Assembly (NCBI GenBank): GCA_009911715.1
Contig: CP047880.1
Span: 620,001-684,000 of the forward strand
Length of the DNA stretch: 64,000 nt
Source of the DNA: Methanomassiliicoccaceae archaeon DOK
GTDB taxonomy: Archaea; Thermoplasmatota; Thermoplasmata; Methanomassiliicoccales; Methanomethylophilaceae
Direction: 5' to 3'
Shown: piece after piece, positions 33,589 to 42,432 of the stretch
Layout: each line of letters begins with the position of its first letter
Position numbering within the stretch: position 1 is the first letter of the stretch
The notes under the pieces: generated by a model
What the model saw: the letters and a program-made list of their open reading frames with translations, nothing else
The model's database searches: none
Told to the model about the DNA's origin: nothing
Program-made: the position numbers and the translations under genes

Positions 33589-34056
33589 TTACTCGCGAGA
33601 TCTGTCGCCGAGTGTCCGGGCGGTGTCTCCGATCCACACGGCATATGGGTCGTTCTCCGAGGCCGAGAACATTCCTATCAGTGCCGCGAGCATCTCCATG
33701 TCCTTGTCCAGGTCGGTGTTCGTGTACTCGTCCGGGTCGCGGTTGATCGTCACCCTGTGACGTCCGTCCCTGCAGAACTCAATGATGTAGATGCAGAATC
33801 CCGTCCAGCTCCTGTGGATGTGGAGACGGCCATCCTCCATGTAGGAGAACCACTTGTCCTCCATCTCCAATGGGACGTGCCCCCAGCTCAGGGTGTCCAT
33901 CTGTTCCGGTGTGAGGTCCATGAGGAACTCCGTGACGACGTGCATCTCCGGCATGTCGCACGTCTTCCAATCGTCCCTTGTGGCCTTCCTCTCCGGGACC
34001 ACGACCCTGGACTTTCCTGAGAAGGGGTTGAATGATATCGTGCGCGGTGCGGGCAT
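33589..34056 (-). CDS. Unknown cytosolic protein, 155 residues
   Basis: No membrane segment. The centre carries an aromatic-rich signature, KWFSYMEDGRLHIHRSW near residue 84, then TGFCIYIIEF and an Asp/Tyr-rich tail. I recall similar segments in proteins linked to ADP-ribose metabolism but cannot confirm this. ATG 34056 has GAGG 7 nt upstream and TATA (GTTTAAGA) about 35 nt upstream; the in-frame ATG at 34077 is less likely. It diverges from the VOC gene. It stops with TAA. Confidence 0.65.
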   Translation of the reverse strand: MPAPRTISFNPFSGKSRVVVPERKATRDDWKTCDMPEMHVVTEFLMDLTPEQMDTLSWGHVPLEMEDKWFSYMEDGRLHIHRSWTGFCIYIIEFCRDGRHRVTINRDPDEYTNTDLDKDMEMLAALIGMFSASENDPYAVWIGDTARTLGDRSRE

Positions 34057-34146
34057 GTCATTTCCTCGTAAGAACATGCCCGAACGGGTCTTAAACGATT
34101 CCAATCCAGGGCGAGGGTTGAAGTCCGTCAGATCAATTCCAGCCTC

Positions 34147-34482
34147 ATGGCATTCGTGCACACCACGATTCACGTGACCGATCTCGACAGGAGCATCGCC
34201 TTCTACGGCAGGATCGGGATGGACGTGTCCCGGAGGTTCGGGCCGCCCGGACACGAGATCGCGTTCCTGGGCGACGGCCCTACGAAGCTGGAGCTGGTGG
34301 CAGACGGGAAAGGGGGTGTGGACTACCCCGAGATATCAATAGGGTTCACCAGCGGCGACGCTGGGAGGCTCGCCAGGGATGTCGATGAGAATTTCGTGGG
34401 GCCTGTGACCCCGGCCCCGGGAGTCGAGTTCTATTTCGTGAAGGACCCGGACGGGTACACCGTCCAGATCCTCCAGGAGTGA
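34147..34482 (+). CDS. VOC (glyoxalase-like) protein
   Basis: A 111-residue single vicinal-oxygen-chelate protein: FVHTTIHVTDLDRSIAFYGRIGMDVSRRF is the N-terminal beta-alpha unit, IAFLGDG...LELVADG follows, and VEFYFVKDPDGYTVQILQ is the usual C-terminal strand with metal-ligand Glu position altered to Gln. Members include glyoxalase I, epimerases and resistance proteins. The change near the end makes the activity unsure. It is convergent with thiDN, with stops adjoining. Confidence 0.8.
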   Translation: MAFVHTTIHVTDLDRSIAFYGRIGMDVSRRFGPPGHEIAFLGDGPTKLELVADGKGGVDYPEISIGFTSGDAGRLARDVDENFVGPVTPAPGVEFYFVKDPDGYTVQILQE

Positions 34483-35781
34483 TCAGAGGATCTCCTCTAG
34501 CTTCGCCAGCATGTCCTCGGTGTCCTTGGCCAGGATCCTGATCACCCTGTCCTTCTTGGGACCCTTGTCGACGATGGCGTCGGGGATGCCCTTGCACTTT
34601 CTGAGGGCCTTCTCCGTGGCCTCGGAGAACTTGTCCTTGCCCATCTCGGCGGTGACCGAGGTCATCCCGACCTCCTCCATGACGTCCATGATGTCGTCGC
34701 CGTAGGCGATGCTCATGATGCAGCGGGTCTCCGGACTGTGCTTCATGACGGTCAGGAGGATGTAGGACAGCCCCTCGGCGGTGCCGAACTTGGCGGGTCC
34801 GTTCTTCCTCAGTATCCCGTTGTGGACGACCATCCTCTTGTCTATGGCGGCGATCTCCTCGGGTCCCGCCGCGTCCTTCAGGGCCATGGCGATGTTCATG
34901 CCGCCCTTGGGGACCAGTTCGTCAGGCACGGTGTCCACGATCTTAGCGGCCGCCGCGTCCAGGGCGTCGAGGATCTGGAACTTGTCCGTATCGCCCTTGA
35001 GCTTGACCATGGTGTTGACCACAACGTCCCCTTTCCCTATGGCGTACTGAGACGATATGGACTCCTGGATGAGTTCCCTGGACTTCAGGACGGCGTTGAC
35101 GATGTCCAGTCCCTTGGCCATATTCGCTGTGATGAACGAGGACAGGACGCATCCGCTTCCGTGGCCCGCCTTCCTCAGACGGGGGTACTCCATCTTCGTG
35201 AACTCGGAGGACAGGTAGAGGTAGTCCACGACGGTGGGCGTGTTGAAGTGTCCGCCCTTCATCAGGACAGACGATCCCTGCTTGCCTATGAGCTCGCAGG
35301 CGAGCATAAGGTCGTCCCTCGTCTTGATCTTCATCTTCGCCAGGACCTCGGCCTCGTGTTTGTTCGGTGTGACGAGCTCGCACATCGGCAGGAGCTTCTT
35401 CTTCAGCGCCGATGCGTATCCGTCATCCGACAGGGACGATCCCGTGCCGGACACCATGACGGGGTCGACGATGAGCGGCATCTCATGGTCCTCCAGGATG
35501 TCCGCCACGGTTCCGACGATCTCCGCGCTGTAGAGCATACCAGTCTTGACTGCCTTGATGTCGCAGTCCTTGAGCACAGCCTCCAGCTGCGCCTTGATGA
35601 ACTCCTCCGGTATGGGGAGGATGCCGTCTACCCCGCAGGTGTTCTGCGCCGTGACGGCTGTGATTACTGAAGCGGCGTGGACCCCGACGACGGACATGGC
35701 CTTGACATCGGCCTGGATGCCCGCGCCTCCGATGGAGTCAGAGCCCGCCACTGTGAGTGCGGTTCTCATGCTGTGGTGCAT
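34483..35781 (-). CDS. thiDN: HMP(-P) kinase fused to thiamine-phosphate synthase ThiN
   Basis: A 432-residue two-domain enzyme. The N-terminal ThiD kinase (about 5-255) has TVAGSDSIGGAGIQADVKAM, VDPVMVSGTGSSL and the catalytic AGHGSGCVLSS (usually GTGC). The C-terminal ThiN domain (about 265-430) includes VPKGGMNIAMAL and VDKGPKKDRVIRIL. It phosphorylates hydroxymethylpyrimidine phosphate and joins it to thiazole phosphate. This fusion is characteristic of archaea. The next in-frame ATG (35769, MRTALTVAGSD) may be the real start. Confidence 0.92.
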   Translation of the reverse strand: MHHSMRTALTVAGSDSIGGAGIQADVKAMSVVGVHAASVITAVTAQNTCGVDGILPIPEEFIKAQLEAVLKDCDIKAVKTGMLYSAEIVGTVADILEDHEMPLIVDPVMVSGTGSSLSDDGYASALKKKLLPMCELVTPNKHEAEVLAKMKIKTRDDLMLACELIGKQGSSVLMKGGHFNTPTVVDYLYLSSEFTKMEYPRLRKAGHGSGCVLSSFITANMAKGLDIVNAVLKSRELIQESISSQYAIGKGDVVVNTMVKLKGDTDKFQILDALDAAAAKIVDTVPDELVPKGGMNIAMALKDAAGPEEIAAIDKRMVVHNGILRKNGPAKFGTAEGLSYILLTVMKHSPETRCIMSIAYGDDIMDVMEEVGMTSVTAEMGKDKFSEATEKALRKCKGIPDAIVDKGPKKDRVIRILAKDTEDMLAKLEEIL

Positions 35782-35851
35782 GCTCTGTAACTATTAAAGG
35801 CGTTCAGAGCCCACTAAGGATTAAATAAAGAACCTGCCATCAGCGGAACCG

Positions 35852-36217
35852 ATGAAGGTCTACAGCACTCACTTCATTCTCAAAGGCAAATCCGACTACA
35901 AGGACCTGGCTCCGGTGTTCCCGGACATCCTGAAGATGTTCCTCGAGGAGATCGGACAGACGCCTGAAGAGGAGGAGATTCTCCAGATGCTGATAGAGCT
36001 CAACATGATGGACCTCGAGCGCAACAGGAAGCCGGAGGGCTACAACCGTAAGGGTAAGGTCCGTCTCGTGTTCCCCATGGACAGGAAGGAGTTCTACATC
36101 AAGACCTACACCAAGAGCACCGACCTGTCGCACATCGCCGACAACATCAGCAACATGCTGACCGCCGCCGGCATAAGCTTCACGGTGAAGCAGAACGACA
36201 ACGTCGAATTCGACTGA
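35852..36217 (+). CDS. Unknown protein, 121 residues
   Basis: A small alpha/beta protein (MKVYSTHFILKGKSDYKDLAPVFPD...). Strong beta strands flank a helical acidic middle (QTPEEEEILQMLIELNMMDLERN). No motif is recognised. It is divergent from thiDN, and codon usage is like that of the neighbours. No signal or membrane segment is seen. Confidence 0.65.
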   Translation: MKVYSTHFILKGKSDYKDLAPVFPDILKMFLEEIGQTPEEEEILQMLIELNMMDLERNRKPEGYNRKGKVRLVFPMDRKEFYIKTYTKSTDLSHIADNISNMLTAAGISFTVKQNDNVEFD

Positions 36218-36366
36218 TCGTCACCTGGAAATCGACGCGAGTCGGGCTCCGTATCAGAATCATCTGTCGGAGCGTCAGCTCTGCATCCGGGCATGATCGG
36301 CAGGGCGTCTCAAAAATCTAGATGGAAAAATGGAGGGGGAGTGGATCCCCGCTCCGGTTTATCGTG

Positions 36367-37818
36367 TCAGTCCAGAAGGGCCTTCCAGCAGTTCTCTATG
36401 AGCTGGTTCTCCTGTCTGATGACCTCGTCCCTGAGCATGATCTGCTCTATGGCCTTGGAGATCTGGACGTCGGTGGACTGCGGGGAGGTTCCTCCGTAGG
36501 AGTTCCTGCGCTCGACGCACCTGACCACCGGGAGGATGTCATAGACGTCCTGCTCGATCCTGTCGGAGAACTGTCTGAGCTCCTCGAGGGTCATGTCCTC
36601 CAGGTTCCTGCCGGTGTCGATGCTGTGCCTGACGGCGGCACCGACGATCCCATGCGCCTCGCGGAACGGGACGCCCTTGGTGACGAGGTAGTCGGCCAGG
36701 TCGGTGGCGTTGATCTGCCCCCTGCTGGTGACCTCGAGCATTCTGTCCCTGTGGAACGAGGTGGTGGAGACGACCTTGGACATCATCTGGGCGCTGGCGA
36801 TGACCGTCGCCATCGAATCCATGACCGGGCGCTTGTCCTCCTGCAGGTCGCGGTTGTACGTCAGGGGGAGACCCTTGGTCATGGTGATCATGGTCATCAG
36901 CGCCCCGACGACAGCACCCGTCTTCCCGCGGACGAGCTCCGCGATGTCGGGGTTCTTCTTCTGGGGCATGATGGACGATCCGGTGGTGTACCTGTCGTCC
37001 ATCTCGATGAAGCCGAACTCCTGGGACGACCAGAGCACCAGCTCCTCGCAGAGGCTGGACAGGTGGACGGCGGTCTGGGCGGCGCAGTACGCCAGCTCTG
37101 TGACGAAGTCCCTGTCGCTGACCGAGTCCATGGAGTTCTCCGTGGGCTCCCTGAACGCCAGCGCCTCTGCGGTCATGCGCCTGTCTATGGGATACGTGGT
37201 CCCGGCGAGCGCGGCAGCACCCAGGGGGCACTTGTCCATCCTCCTGAACGCGTCGAGGAACCTGTCGGCGTCGCGGGAGAACTTGAAGGCGTGGGCCAGC
37301 ATGTGCTGGGCCAGGGTCACCGGCTGGGCGTGCTGCATGTGGGTGAATCCGGGCATCACGGCATCGCCGTTGTCCTCGGCCACCTTGACCAGGGCCATCA
37401 TGAGCCCGTTGACCGCCTCGGCGGCCTTGAGGGCGTCGTCCCTCAGGTACATCCTGAAGTCCGTCGCGACCTGGTCGTTCCTGCTCCTGCCGGTGTGCAG
37501 CTTGCCTCCGGCGGGGCCGATCGCCTGGGTGAGGCTGAACTCGATGCAGGTGTGGACGTCCTCCAGGGAGTAGTCGAACTCGAAGATGCCGTCCTTCACT
37601 TTGACGAGGATGTCCTTGAGTCCGGATATTATCTTGTCCGCGTCCTCGGCAGGTATGACTCCGCACTTCTTCAGCATCCTCACATGGGCGAGTGACCCCA
37701 TGACGTCGTAGAACGCCAGGTGGGAGTCCACGTCGAGGGAGGAGGTGAAGGCCAGGGTGGAGTCGTCCATCCCGGCCGAGAACCTTCCGGACCACAGGGC
37801 CTGCTGCAAGACGATCAC
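36367..37818 (-). CDS. argH: Argininosuccinate lyase
   Basis: A 483-residue fumarase-superfamily enzyme, which cleaves argininosuccinate to arginine and fumarate. LHTGRSRNDQVATDFRMYLRD, FTHMQHAQPVTLAQHMLAH and GSSIMPQKKNPDIAELVRGKTG (signature with the catalytic Ser) are all present. The GTG at 37818 overlaps the argG stop (GTGA); a TTG at 37809 is an alternative. The frame is open far upstream only as a shadow of argG. Partner of ArgG in the last two steps of arginine synthesis. Confidence 0.93.
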   Translation of the reverse strand: MIVLQQALWSGRFSAGMDDSTLAFTSSLDVDSHLAFYDVMGSLAHVRMLKKCGVIPAEDADKIISGLKDILVKVKDGIFEFDYSLEDVHTCIEFSLTQAIGPAGGKLHTGRSRNDQVATDFRMYLRDDALKAAEAVNGLMMALVKVAEDNGDAVMPGFTHMQHAQPVTLAQHMLAHAFKFSRDADRFLDAFRRMDKCPLGAAALAGTTYPIDRRMTAEALAFREPTENSMDSVSDRDFVTELAYCAAQTAVHLSSLCEELVLWSSQEFGFIEMDDRYTTGSSIMPQKKNPDIAELVRGKTGAVVGALMTMITMTKGLPLTYNRDLQEDKRPVMDSMATVIASAQMMSKVVSTTSFHRDRMLEVTSRGQINATDLADYLVTKGVPFREAHGIVGAAVRHSIDTGRNLEDMTLEELRQFSDRIEQDVYDILPVVRCVERRNSYGGTSPQSTDVQISKAIEQIMLRDEVIRQENQLIENCWKALLD

Positions 37819-39062
37819 TTCTTCTTGACGGCGTGGCTCTTCGCGGCGGTCCTTCCGGGGAGTCCCCAGACGTAAATGAACCCGGTCGCGGAGTTGTGGT
37901 CGAAGACGTCTCCCTCGGCGTAGGTGCTGAGTCCCTCGTCGTACATGGAGTACGGGGACTTCCTGCCGACGACGGTGGCGCTTCCCTTGTAGAGCTTCAC
38001 GCGGACGGTTCCGGTGACGAACTCCTGTGTCTTGTCGACGAATGCCTGGATGGGCTCCATGAGTCCTCCGAACCAGAGTCCGTCGTAGACCAGCTGGCAG
38101 AACTTCTGCTCGATTCCGCGCTTGAACTCGATGGTGTCCCTGGGCAGGGTCATGGCCTCCAGGGCCTGGTGGGCCTTGATCAGGGTGACGGCTGCGGGGC
38201 ACTCGTAGGTCTCGCGGCTCTTGATTCCCATGAGGCGGTCCTCGACGTGGTCGATCCTTCCGACGCCGTGGGCTCCGGCGATCTTGTCCAGCTTCTCGAT
38301 GAGCTTGACACCGCCCATCTTCCTTCCGTTGAGGGCGACGGGGATTCCCTGCTCGAACTTGATCTCGATGTACTCGGGCTCGTCGGGTGCCTTCTCGGGG
38401 TCCACGGTGTTCTCCCAGACATCTGCCGGGGGCTCGGCCCAGGGGTCCTCGAGGATTCCGCACTCGCAGGAGCTGCCCCAGAGGTTCTCGTCCCTGGAGT
38501 AGGGGCTCTCCTTCTTCACGATGATCTCGATGCCGTTCTGCTTGGCGTACTCGATCTCCTCCTCTCTGGTGGTGATCCACTCGCGCATGGGGGCGATGAT
38601 CTTCATGTTGGGGTCCTGGGAGACGATTCCGACGTCGAACCTGACCTGGTCGTTTCCTTTGGCGGTGCATCCGTGGGCGATGAACTTGGCGCCCTCGGCC
38701 TTGGCGACCTCGACCAGCTTCTTGGCGATCAGGGGTCTGGCGATGGCCGTGCTCAGGGGGTAGACGTTCTGGTACAGGGCGTTGGCCTTCAGGGAGGGCC
38801 AGACGTAGTCGGTGACGAACTCGTCGGTCACGTCGATGTAGTCCGCCTTGATGGCGCCGTTCCTGAGGGCGCGGGCGACGATGTCGTCCTTGCTGGGGGG
38901 CTGTCCGACGTTGATCGCGATTGCGATGACGTCGACGTTGTACTTCTCCTGGAGCCAGTGGATGGCGACGGAGGTGTCCAGTCCGCCGGAATAGGCGAGG
39001 ACGACCTTGTCTCTCTCGGCTTTCTTCTCTGCACTCTTGGCTTTGGATTTGCAGGCTGCCAT
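37815..39062 (-). CDS. argG: Argininosuccinate synthase
   Basis: A 415-residue enzyme that joins citrulline and aspartate with ATP. VVLAYSGGLDTSVAIHWL is the N-type ATP loop, FIAHGCTAKGNDQVRFD is the citrulline/aspartate site, and GRIDHVEDRLMGIKSRE lies later. A lysine-rich N-terminal extension (AACKSKAKSAEKKAERDK) precedes the first strand. ATG 39062 lies about 30 nt after a minus-strand TATA (GCATATATCC). Longer starts would cross that box and are rejected. Confidence 0.93.
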   Translation of the reverse strand: MAACKSKAKSAEKKAERDKVVLAYSGGLDTSVAIHWLQEKYNVDVIAIAINVGQPPSKDDIVARALRNGAIKADYIDVTDEFVTDYVWPSLKANALYQNVYPLSTAIARPLIAKKLVEVAKAEGAKFIAHGCTAKGNDQVRFDVGIVSQDPNMKIIAPMREWITTREEEIEYAKQNGIEIIVKKESPYSRDENLWGSSCECGILEDPWAEPPADVWENTVDPEKAPDEPEYIEIKFEQGIPVALNGRKMGGVKLIEKLDKIAGAHGVGRIDHVEDRLMGIKSRETYECPAAVTLIKAHQALEAMTLPRDTIEFKRGIEQKFCQLVYDGLWFGGLMEPIQAFVDKTQEFVTGTVRVKLYKGSATVVGRKSPYSMYDEGLSTYAEGDVFDHNSATGFIYVWGLPGRTAAKSHAVKKK

Positions 39063-39350
39063 TGTGATCGGAGTCTGTGATTGCCTTCTGGGATATATGC
39101 TTGGTTGGACGCGCGTGCGTGCGAAAACAAGCCGGATGGTCCTGTGTCTGAAAACAGACATGTTTTCCACCGGTGCAGAATTCCGATTCCGACACCTGTT
39201 TCACCGTGAAAACATGCTGTTTCCATGGTCACAGTCGGGTCTGCGGGACGCCAAAACCGTCCGTGCGGAAACTACTGATATTTCATGTGTCTGAAATGGA
39301 ACAATACCTTTTTGAACACTTCATCAGTGGTGTCCGCACTACACTGTGTG
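39063..39350. promoter_or_regulatory. Divergent arginine promoter region with candidate operators
   Basis: Separates argG-argH (-) from argC-J-B-D (+). An 11-bp direct repeat, TGTGTCTGAAA, occurs at 39143-39153 and 39286-39296. The left copy is part of a TGTCTG-AAAA-CAGACA palindrome (39145-39160). A 9-bp inverted repeat, CATGTTTTC (39159-39167) and GAAAACATG (39208-39216), lies between. One regulator could control both arginine operons from here; no arginine regulator gene is present in the window. Confidence 0.6.
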
Positions 39351-40373
39351 ATGGAAATGACCAGAATAGGCATCATAGGGGGCACGGGATACACCGGCAG
39401 CGAGCTGGCGCGCATCCTGTGCACGCATCCGGACGTCGAGATCGCAGCCATGACTTCCCGTCAGAACGCCGGTGTCAGGGTGGCGGAGGTCCACCCGTTC
39501 CTCAGCGGATACGTCGACATAGACTTCACCGAGAGGATCTCCGACACGAAGGACCTCGACCTCGTCTTCGTCGCGACACCCCATGGTGTGGCCATGAACG
39601 AGGTGCCCGCACTCCTCGACCAGGGGATCAAGGCCATCGATCTATCCGGTGACTACAGGATGCACGACGTCGCCGTCTACGAGAAGTGGTACGGACATAC
39701 CCACACCGATGTCGACAACCTGCAGAGGGCGGTCTACGGCCTGCCCGAGTTCTTCCGCGACGAGATCCGCGGCGCGGACCTGGTCGCCAACCCTGGATGC
39801 TACGCCACGTCAATCATCCTCGCCTGCGCCCCCCTGCTGAAATCGGGCTTGGTGGAGGAGGACGTCATCGTGGACGCCAAGTCCGGGACGTCCGGGGCGG
39901 GCATGGTCCCGAGTCCGCGCACCCATCACTCGACATGCGGCGAGTCGATAATCCCCTACAGCGTCGGCACGCACCGCCACACTCCGGAGGTGGAGATGGC
40001 GGTCGATCGTTTCGCGGGCTCGCACATGAAGGTCACGTTCGTGCCGCAGCTGATCCCGATAGTCCGCGGCATCCTGTCCTCCTGCTACTTCGATTTGAAG
40101 AGGGGGGTCACACAGGAGGAGATCGACGGGGTCTACCGCTCCCAGTACAGCGGGGAGCGCTTCGTACATTACGTGAAGGAGCCGTCCATCCGCGCGGTCG
40201 TTGGCTCCAACCACGCGCAGGTGTCGTCGCGTCTGATAGGCGACAAGGTCGTCGCGTTCGGCGTCGTGGACAACCTGGTCAAAGGGGCCGCAGGACAGGC
40301 GGTCCAGTGTATGAACCTCATGCTCAATCTCAAAGAATCCGCCGGGCTGGACATGCCCGGACTGGGGGTCTGA
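39351..40373 (+). CDS. argC: N-acetyl-gamma-glutamyl-phosphate reductase
   Basis: A 340-residue NADPH-dependent reductase. RIGIIGGTGYTGSELARIL is the nucleotide-binding start, and GCYATSIILACAPL holds the catalytic Cys in NPGCYAT. Later HRHTPEVEMAV and FVPQLIPIVRGILSS match the family. It makes N-acetylglutamate semialdehyde. First gene of argC-J-B-D, with the next ATG 2 nt after its stop. Starts at 39351 or 39357 are both possible. Confidence 0.92.
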   Translation: MEMTRIGIIGGTGYTGSELARILCTHPDVEIAAMTSRQNAGVRVAEVHPFLSGYVDIDFTERISDTKDLDLVFVATPHGVAMNEVPALLDQGIKAIDLSGDYRMHDVAVYEKWYGHTHTDVDNLQRAVYGLPEFFRDEIRGADLVANPGCYATSIILACAPLLKSGLVEEDVIVDAKSGTSGAGMVPSPRTHHSTCGESIIPYSVGTHRHTPEVEMAVDRFAGSHMKVTFVPQLIPIVRGILSSCYFDLKRGVTQEEIDGVYRSQYSGERFVHYVKEPSIRAVVGSNHAQVSSRLIGDKVVAFGVVDNLVKGAAGQAVQCMNLMLNLKESAGLDMPGLGV

Positions 40374-40375
40374 AC

Positions 40376-41602
40376 ATGGTAGAGATAATAGATGGTGGAA
40401 TCACGACGCCCCAGGGCTTCAAGGCCGCGGGGGTGCACAGCGGAGTCAAGTACCGTTCCCTGGACCTGGGGATGCTGTACTCCGAGGTGCCCGCGAGGGC
40501 GTACTGCGCATTCACGAGCAACAACGTCAAGGCCGCCCCCGTGCAGGTGATGATGGAGGAGAACTCCCCGACCCTGTCCGCGGTAGTGGTGAACAGCGGA
40601 AACGCCAACGCGCTCACCGGGCGCCGCGGGATTGAGGACGCCTATGCGATGAAGCAGGCGGTCGCCGCGGAGCTGAACCTGGACCCGAAGGAGGTGGGAG
40701 TCATGTCCACCGGTCTGATCGGCCGTTTCCTGGACATGCACAAGATCCGCTACGGAATCTCCCGTGCATCCCGCGAGCTCGACGTTGGGCGCGAGGCGGA
40801 CAAGCTGATTTGCGAGGCGATCATGACCACGGACACGATCAAGAAGGAGTGCGCCGTCCGCACCCGTCTCAGTGACGGGACGCTGGTGTACATAGCAGCC
40901 ATCTCCAAGGGGAGCGGGATGATCGAGCCCCACGTCAAGGTGCTCCACGGGACCACCCTCACGATGATCACCACAGACGCCACCCTCGGCGACGACTTCG
41001 CCGACACCTGGCAGTCCATCCTCGACGACTCCATGAACATGGTGTCGGTCGACGGCGACCAATCCACCAACGACACATGCATCCTCATGGCCAACGGGAT
41101 GTCCAAATCCAAGCCCGCCGACCACGACCCAGAGTTCGAGGCCGCGCTCCGTCTGGTCATGACGAAGATCGCACGCACGATCGCCATGGACGGCGAGGGC
41201 GCCACCAAGCTGATAGAGGTGCAGGTCACCGGCGCCGAGTCCAAGGACGACGCCAGGAAGGTCGTCAAGACGATCATCAACTCCCCGCTGGTCAAGACAG
41301 CCATCTTCGGGGCCGACCCCAACTACGGGCGTCTCATGATGGCAGTGGGCAACAGCGGGTGCAAGTTCGACCTCAACGAGGTGCGCCTGACAATCAAGGG
41401 CGGGGACATGGAGGTCCCGATCCTCGACTCCGGGGCACCCATCTTCCAGGACGAGCGCGCTGTCGAGGTGGTCCGCATGGCGATGGACAACAAGGAGGTC
41501 ACAATCATGGTCGACCTCGGCGTCGGGGAGGAGAGCGCCACCGGCTGGGGCTGCGATCTCACATACGACTACGTCCGCATCAACGCGGAGTACGCCACAT
41601 GA
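40376..41602 (+). CDS. argJ: Glutamate N-acetyltransferase/amino-acid acetyltransferase
   Basis: A 408-residue self-cleaving enzyme that recycles the acetyl group from N-acetylornithine to glutamate. KGSGMIEP is present, but the usual autoproteolysis site ATML is replaced by a longer stretch, HVKVLHGTTLTMITTDA; the nucleophile Thr would be in GTTL. FGADPNYGRLMMAVG and GCDLTYDYVRIN complete the family pattern. The altered cleavage loop is unusual but Thr is kept, so activity is likely. Confidence 0.88.
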   Translation: MVEIIDGGITTPQGFKAAGVHSGVKYRSLDLGMLYSEVPARAYCAFTSNNVKAAPVQVMMEENSPTLSAVVVNSGNANALTGRRGIEDAYAMKQAVAAELNLDPKEVGVMSTGLIGRFLDMHKIRYGISRASRELDVGREADKLICEAIMTTDTIKKECAVRTRLSDGTLVYIAAISKGSGMIEPHVKVLHGTTLTMITTDATLGDDFADTWQSILDDSMNMVSVDGDQSTNDTCILMANGMSKSKPADHDPEFEAALRLVMTKIARTIAMDGEGATKLIEVQVTGAESKDDARKVVKTIINSPLVKTAIFGADPNYGRLMMAVGNSGCKFDLNEVRLTIKGGDMEVPILDSGAPIFQDERAVEVVRMAMDNKEVTIMVDLGVGEESATGWGCDLTYDYVRINAEYAT

Positions 41603-41612
41603 GGCGGTGGAC

Positions 41613-42428
41613 ATGGACGATCTATACGTTCTCAAGTTCGGTGGCAACGCGATCCGTGGCAGGGACGACATGATGCGCCTGTCCAGGGAGATCGCGGAGC
41701 TCATCCGTGACGGTGACAGGATCATCCTGGTCCACGGCGGGGGCCCAGAGATATCCGAGGAGATGGAGAGGCGCGGCATGACGCCCCGCAAGGTCTGCGG
41801 GGTCAGGGTGACCGACGCCGACTCCCTGGATGTGGCGGAGACGGTTCTCAGGAGGCTCAACGCCGAGATAGTCGGATGCCTCCAGGAGTCGGGCGTCCAG
41901 GCCCTGGGCATCCCGGGGTACTTCTGCACCGTCTGCACGAGGAAGCCCCCGATGAAGGTCGTCGAGGACGGCAACGAGGTCGAGGTCGACCTCGGTCTTG
42001 TGGGCGAGGTGTCAGGCACCGATCCGCAGTGCCTGTTCGACCTGCTTGAGCAGGGGATCACCCCCGTCATCTACCCCATCGGCAAGGATGCCGAGGGCAG
42101 GATGCTCAACGTGAACGCCGACACCATGGTCGCCGGCGTAGCGGCCGGTGTGGGATGCAGGGAGATGATCACCATCACTGACGTCCCCGGCATCATGCTG
42201 GACATCAACAACTCAGGCTCCAAGGTGGACTCCCTGACCCTGGAGGAGGTCGACCGTCTCATAGCGGACGGCACGATCTCCGGAGGCATGATCCCCAAGG
42301 TGGAGGCCTGCAGGAAGGCCCTGCTCGCAGGGGTCTCCACCGTCAGGATGGTCAACGGGAAGGATCCCAGGAGCATAATCACGGACATCAAGAAGGGCGT
42401 CCCCCACGGGACGGTCATCACGAGGTGA
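41613..42428 (+). CDS. argB: Acetylglutamate kinase
   Basis: A 271-residue amino-acid kinase. VLKFGGNAIRG (nucleotide loop, with N where bacterial forms have K-x-GG-A/S), VHGGGPEISEEMERRG (substrate loop), ITDVPGIMLDINN and ISGGMIPKVEAC are seen. It phosphorylates N-acetylglutamate. GAGG lies 8 nt before ATG 41613; the upstream in-frame GTG at 41607 is not needed. Confidence 0.92.
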   Translation: MDDLYVLKFGGNAIRGRDDMMRLSREIAELIRDGDRIILVHGGGPEISEEMERRGMTPRKVCGVRVTDADSLDVAETVLRRLNAEIVGCLQESGVQALGIPGYFCTVCTRKPPMKVVEDGNEVEVDLGLVGEVSGTDPQCLFDLLEQGITPVIYPIGKDAEGRMLNVNADTMVAGVAAGVGCREMITITDVPGIMLDINNSGSKVDSLTLEEVDRLIADGTISGGMIPKVEACRKALLAGVSTVRMVNGKDPRSIITDIKKGVPHGTVITR

Positions 42429-42432
42429 CACA

